22,553 nt of DNA from the NCBI RefSeq assembly GCF_029167205.1, contig NZ_JARFPL010000036.1, positions 1 to 22,553 of the forward strand, written 5' to 3'. Origin of the DNA: Methanocrinis alkalitolerans (GTDB lineage Archaea; Halobacteriota; Methanosarcinia; Methanotrichales; Methanotrichaceae). A program made the translations under genes and the position numbers. Positions 19,978 to 22,553 of this stretch are shown here, piece by piece. Numbering within the stretch: position 1 is the first letter of the stretch; each line of letters opens with the position of its first letter. The notes beneath the pieces were generated by a model. That model saw nothing but the letters and a program-made list of their open reading frames with translations. It was not told where the DNA came from and ran no database searches.

Positions 19978-22365
19978 ATGACGGAGATCGATGTAGACAT
20001 AACCTCCGAGATGAAGTCCTCTTACATAGATTATGCCATGAGCGTCATCGTCGGAAGGGCCCTCCCCGACGTGCGGGACGGCTTAAAGCCCGTCCACCGG
20101 CGGATCCTCTACGCCATGTTCGAGCAGGGGATGACCTCGGATCAACCTTATAAAAAATCAGCTAGGGTGGTGGGTGACGTGATGGGTAAGTACCACCCCC
20201 ACGGCGACGCCGCCATCTACGAGACGATGGTGAGGATGGCCCAGGACTTCTCGATGCGTTACCCGCTCATCGACGGCCAGGGGAACTTCGGCTCCATAGA
20301 CGGGGATCCTGCGGCGGCGATGAGGTACACCGAGGTCCGTCTCTCCGAGATCGCGGGCGAGATTCTCACCGACATAGAGAAGGATACCGTCGACTTCGTC
20401 CCCAACTACGACGACTCTCTCAAAGAGCCGATCGTCCTCCCATCGAAGCTTCCAAACCTCCTGGTTAACGGCTCATCCGGTATAGCAGTGGGGATGGCGA
20501 CGAACGTTCCTCCTCACAACCTTCGGGAGGTGGCCGGGGCCCTGACGAGGCTGATAGACGATCCGGAGTCGACCCTCTCCGACCTTTTGGAGGAGATGCC
20601 GGGCCCCGACTTTCCCACCGGCGGCTACATCCTGGGCAGCTCCGGGATCCAGTCCGCTTACGCTACAGGACGGGGGATCATCAAGCTGCGGGCTAAGTCG
20701 GTTATCGAGCAGGGAGAAAAGCAGAAGATCGTCGTGACGGAGCTGCCTTACCAGGTGAACAAGGCGAAGGTGGTGGAGACGATAGCCGACCTGATAAAGG
20801 CGGAGCGGGTCGACGGCATATCCGACCTCCGGGATGAGTCGGACCGGGATGGGATCAGGCTCGTCGTCGAGCTCCGGTCAGGAGTCAACCCCGAGGTGTT
20901 ATTAAATCAGCTTCATCGGCATACCCAGCTCGAGTCATCTTACAGCATCATAAACGTGGTCCTCGTCGACGGCCAGCCGTTGACCCTTCCCCTCAAGGAG
21001 ATCTTGGAGCAGTACATTCTCCACAGGTCCGAGGTGATCGAGAGGAGGACCCGTTTTGATCTCAATCGGGCTGAGAAGAGGGCTCACGTCCTGGCAGGTC
21101 TCCTAGTCGCCCTGGAGAATATAGACGATGTCATCAAGCTCATCCGGGCTGCCGAGTCCCCCGGGGAAGCGAGGGCAGCTCTCATGGGAGCCTTCGACTT
21201 ATCCGAGGAGCAGACGAAGGCCATACTGGATATGAGGCTCCAGAGGCTCACGGCGTTGGAGCAGGGGAAGATCCGGTCCGAGGTGGCGGACCTCGAGGTC
21301 GCCATTGCTAGGTTCAGGGAGATCCTGGCCGATCCGAGGGAGGTCCGCAATATCATCAAGCAGGAGCTCTCCGAGCTGGTCGGAAAGTACGGCGACGAGA
21401 GGAGGACTCAGATCATCGAGGCCGAGGAGGAGATCGACCTCGAGGACCTGATCCAGGAGGAGGAGGTGGCGGTGACCATCACCGGCGATGGCTACATCAA
21501 GAGGCAGCCTCTCACCGCCTACCGCCAGCAGAGGCGGGGCGGTATGGGGGTCATGGGGGCCGAGATCAAGAGCGAGGACTTCGTCACCGACCTATTCGTC
21601 GCCACCACCCACGAGTACATCCTCTTCTTCACCGATATGGGCAAGGCCCACTGGCTCCGGGTATTCGACGTGCCGGCTCTGGGAAGGGCTGCCCGGGGCA
21701 AGTCCATAGTCAACCTCCTCTCCTTCGAGGCCGACGAGAGGATCACGGAGGCGATCCCGGTCAAGAGCTTCGACTCAGAGGGGTTCATCGTCATGGCGAC
21801 ATCGAAGGGGCAGGTTGTCAAGACCTCGATCCGGGCCTACAGCAACCCTCGAAAGGGAGGCATCAAGGCGGTGAACCTTCGCGGCGACAGCCTCGTCGCC
21901 GCGAGGCTCACAGACGGCGACCAGGATCTGATCCTCGCGACGGCCCACGGCAAGGCCATCAGGTTCTCTGAGGGGGACGTCCGGCCCAGCCACAGGGGCT
22001 CCATGGGGGTCCGGGGTATCAGTCTCGAGGCCAACGATGAGGTGATCAGCATGGACGTCGTCCGGCCCGGAACCGCCCTCCTCACCGTTACGAGGAAGGG
22101 TTACGGTAAGAGGACGGAGCTATCGGAGTACTCGCCTCATCGGCGGGGCGGCAAAGGCATGAAGAACATCGATCCCAGGAGGGGGGATGTAGTCGCCTCT
22201 CGGACCGTCTCCCAGGAGGATGAGCTAATGATCACGACGAAGGATGGACAGATGATCAGGATCCCTGCCTCCGACATAAGAATCCAGGGCAGAGCGACCC
22301 AGGGCGTCAGGATCATGCGGCTCAGGCCTGGGGATGAGGTGGCGGCGGTGGCCCGGATAAACTGA
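19978..22365 (+). CDS. gyrA: DNA gyrase subunit A
   Basis: A 795-residue GyrA that cuts and passes DNA through the active-site tyrosine Y117 (AMRYTEVRLS). N-terminal hallmarks are YIDYAMSVIVGRALPDVRDGLKPVHRR and the HPHGD motif (73-77). A coiled-coil tower and gate follow, then a six-bladed DNA-wrapping C-terminal domain (about 475-795). The GyrA box at 518-524 reads QRRGGMG, with Met where the usual box has Lys or Arg; a second HRRGGKG lies at 721-727 in a later blade. The residue equivalent to E. coli Ser83 is A78. The ribosome-binding site GAGGTGA overlaps the gyrB stop. A wrapping-type C-terminal domain with a GyrA box favours gyrase over topoisomerase IV. Confidence 0.97.
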   Translation: MTEIDVDITSEMKSSYIDYAMSVIVGRALPDVRDGLKPVHRRILYAMFEQGMTSDQPYKKSARVVGDVMGKYHPHGDAAIYETMVRMAQDFSMRYPLIDGQGNFGSIDGDPAAAMRYTEVRLSEIAGEILTDIEKDTVDFVPNYDDSLKEPIVLPSKLPNLLVNGSSGIAVGMATNVPPHNLREVAGALTRLIDDPESTLSDLLEEMPGPDFPTGGYILGSSGIQSAYATGRGIIKLRAKSVIEQGEKQKIVVTELPYQVNKAKVVETIADLIKAERVDGISDLRDESDRDGIRLVVELRSGVNPEVLLNQLHRHTQLESSYSIINVVLVDGQPLTLPLKEILEQYILHRSEVIERRTRFDLNRAEKRAHVLAGLLVALENIDDVIKLIRAAESPGEARAALMGAFDLSEEQTKAILDMRLQRLTALEQGKIRSEVADLEVAIARFREILADPREVRNIIKQELSELVGKYGDERRTQIIEAEEEIDLEDLIQEEEVAVTITGDGYIKRQPLTAYRQQRRGGMGVMGAEIKSEDFVTDLFVATTHEYILFFTDMGKAHWLRVFDVPALGRAARGKSIVNLLSFEADERITEAIPVKSFDSEGFIVMATSKGQVVKTSIRAYSNPRKGGIKAVNLRGDSLVAARLTDGDQDLILATAHGKAIRFSEGDVRPSHRGSMGVRGISLEANDEVISMDVVRPGTALLTVTRKGYGKRTELSEYSPHRRGGKGMKNIDPRRGDVVASRTVSQEDELMITTKDGQMIRIPASDIRIQGRATQGVRIMRLRPGDEVAAVARIN

Positions 22366-22410
22366 GGAGCGGACCGCGCCAGCTCTATCTCGTCTCGGAC
22401 TCATCCACAA

Positions 22411-22416
22411 TTTTTT
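22411..22416 (+). terminator. T6 tract after gyrA
   Basis: A run of six T lies 46 nt past the gyrA stop and 23 nt before the next TATA-like element, a sensible end for the gyrBA transcript. No strong hairpin precedes it. Confidence 0.4.
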
Positions 22417-22439
22417 GAGATCTTCACCCTTCCACAACG

Positions 22440-22447
22440 TTTAAATA
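22440..22447 (+). promoter_or_regulatory. Candidate TATA box for an unseen downstream transcript
   Basis: TTTAAATA with CACAACG upstream stands out from the GC-rich surroundings. A transcript would begin near 22468. What follows to the window end is GC-rich with inverted repeats and no convincing start codon, so it may lead into an RNA gene or a long leader. Confidence 0.4.
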
Positions 22448-22553
22448 CCGGGCTTGTATTGGAGGAGTTCGCCCGTCCGCGGAGTCTGCCCGTAATTCGC
22501 GCAACTCCGGCAGAAGGGTCGCGGTCTGAGGTCTTTTTGGGATCCTGCACGTT

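Overview
The window is a stretch of chromosome from a GC-rich methanogenic euryarchaeon. The decisive evidence is a complete eight-gene mtrEDCBAFGH operon for the Na+-translocating methyl-tetrahydro(sarcina/methano)pterin:coenzyme M methyltransferase. CDP-archaeol synthase (carS), an archaeal mevalonate-type gene set, a tRNA with a bulge-helix-bulge intron and archaeal TATA/BRE promoters agree with this. High GC and bacterial-type gyrase fit the Methanosarcinales, and I infer a Methanothrix (Methanosaeta)-like organism; the genus is inference, not proven by the window.

Layout. 1-140: a 13-bp tandem repeat running off the left edge. 305-1222 (+): an SBF/BASS-type transporter, convergent with 1347-2273 (-), a secreted beta-propeller protein. 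2709-3044 (+): a small cysteine-rich protein of unknown role. 3144-3866 (+): an MntA/HepT-type toxin-antitoxin pair in which the HEPN gene appears frameshifted. 3968-5107 (+): a class I aminotransferase. 5238-7292 (-): an exported S9 prolyl-oligopeptidase-family peptidase. 7442-8092 (-): a YkgJ-type cysteine-cluster protein. 8134-13058 (-): the mtr operon, transcribed leftward from a strong promoter near 13150. 13392-13937 (-): carS. 14201-14293 (+): tRNA-Gly(UCC) with a 21-nt intron. 14395-17733 (+): an HTH regulator followed by HMG-CoA synthase, acetoacetyl-CoA thiolase and a DUF35 bridging protein. 18046-22365 (+): gyrB-gyrA. The right end carries a new promoter-like element and the start of something structured.

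How the genes work together. Mtr converts methyl-H4SPT/H4MPT plus CoM to methyl-CoM while exporting Na+, the step before methyl-CoM reductase. Thiolase, DUF35 and HMG-CoA synthase make HMG-CoA from acetyl-CoA for isoprenoid lipids, and CarS later activates the archaeal lipid core with CTP. Gyrase is an ancient bacterial acquisition that introduces negative supercoils.

Most of the window is well-understood housekeeping DNA, and I see no convincing wholly new multi-gene system. The most interesting signals are small. The mtr promoter/leader has a CAGTA-type inverted repeat from the TATA box to the predicted start site, followed by a long hairpin just before the mtrE ribosome-binding site. Four consecutive mtr genes (D, C, B, A) end in Gly-Gly codons that are the Shine-Dalgarno sequence of the next gene. 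The HTH gene upstream of HMG-CoA synthase has a palindromic promoter and looks leaderless. The hepT frame is broken at its start.
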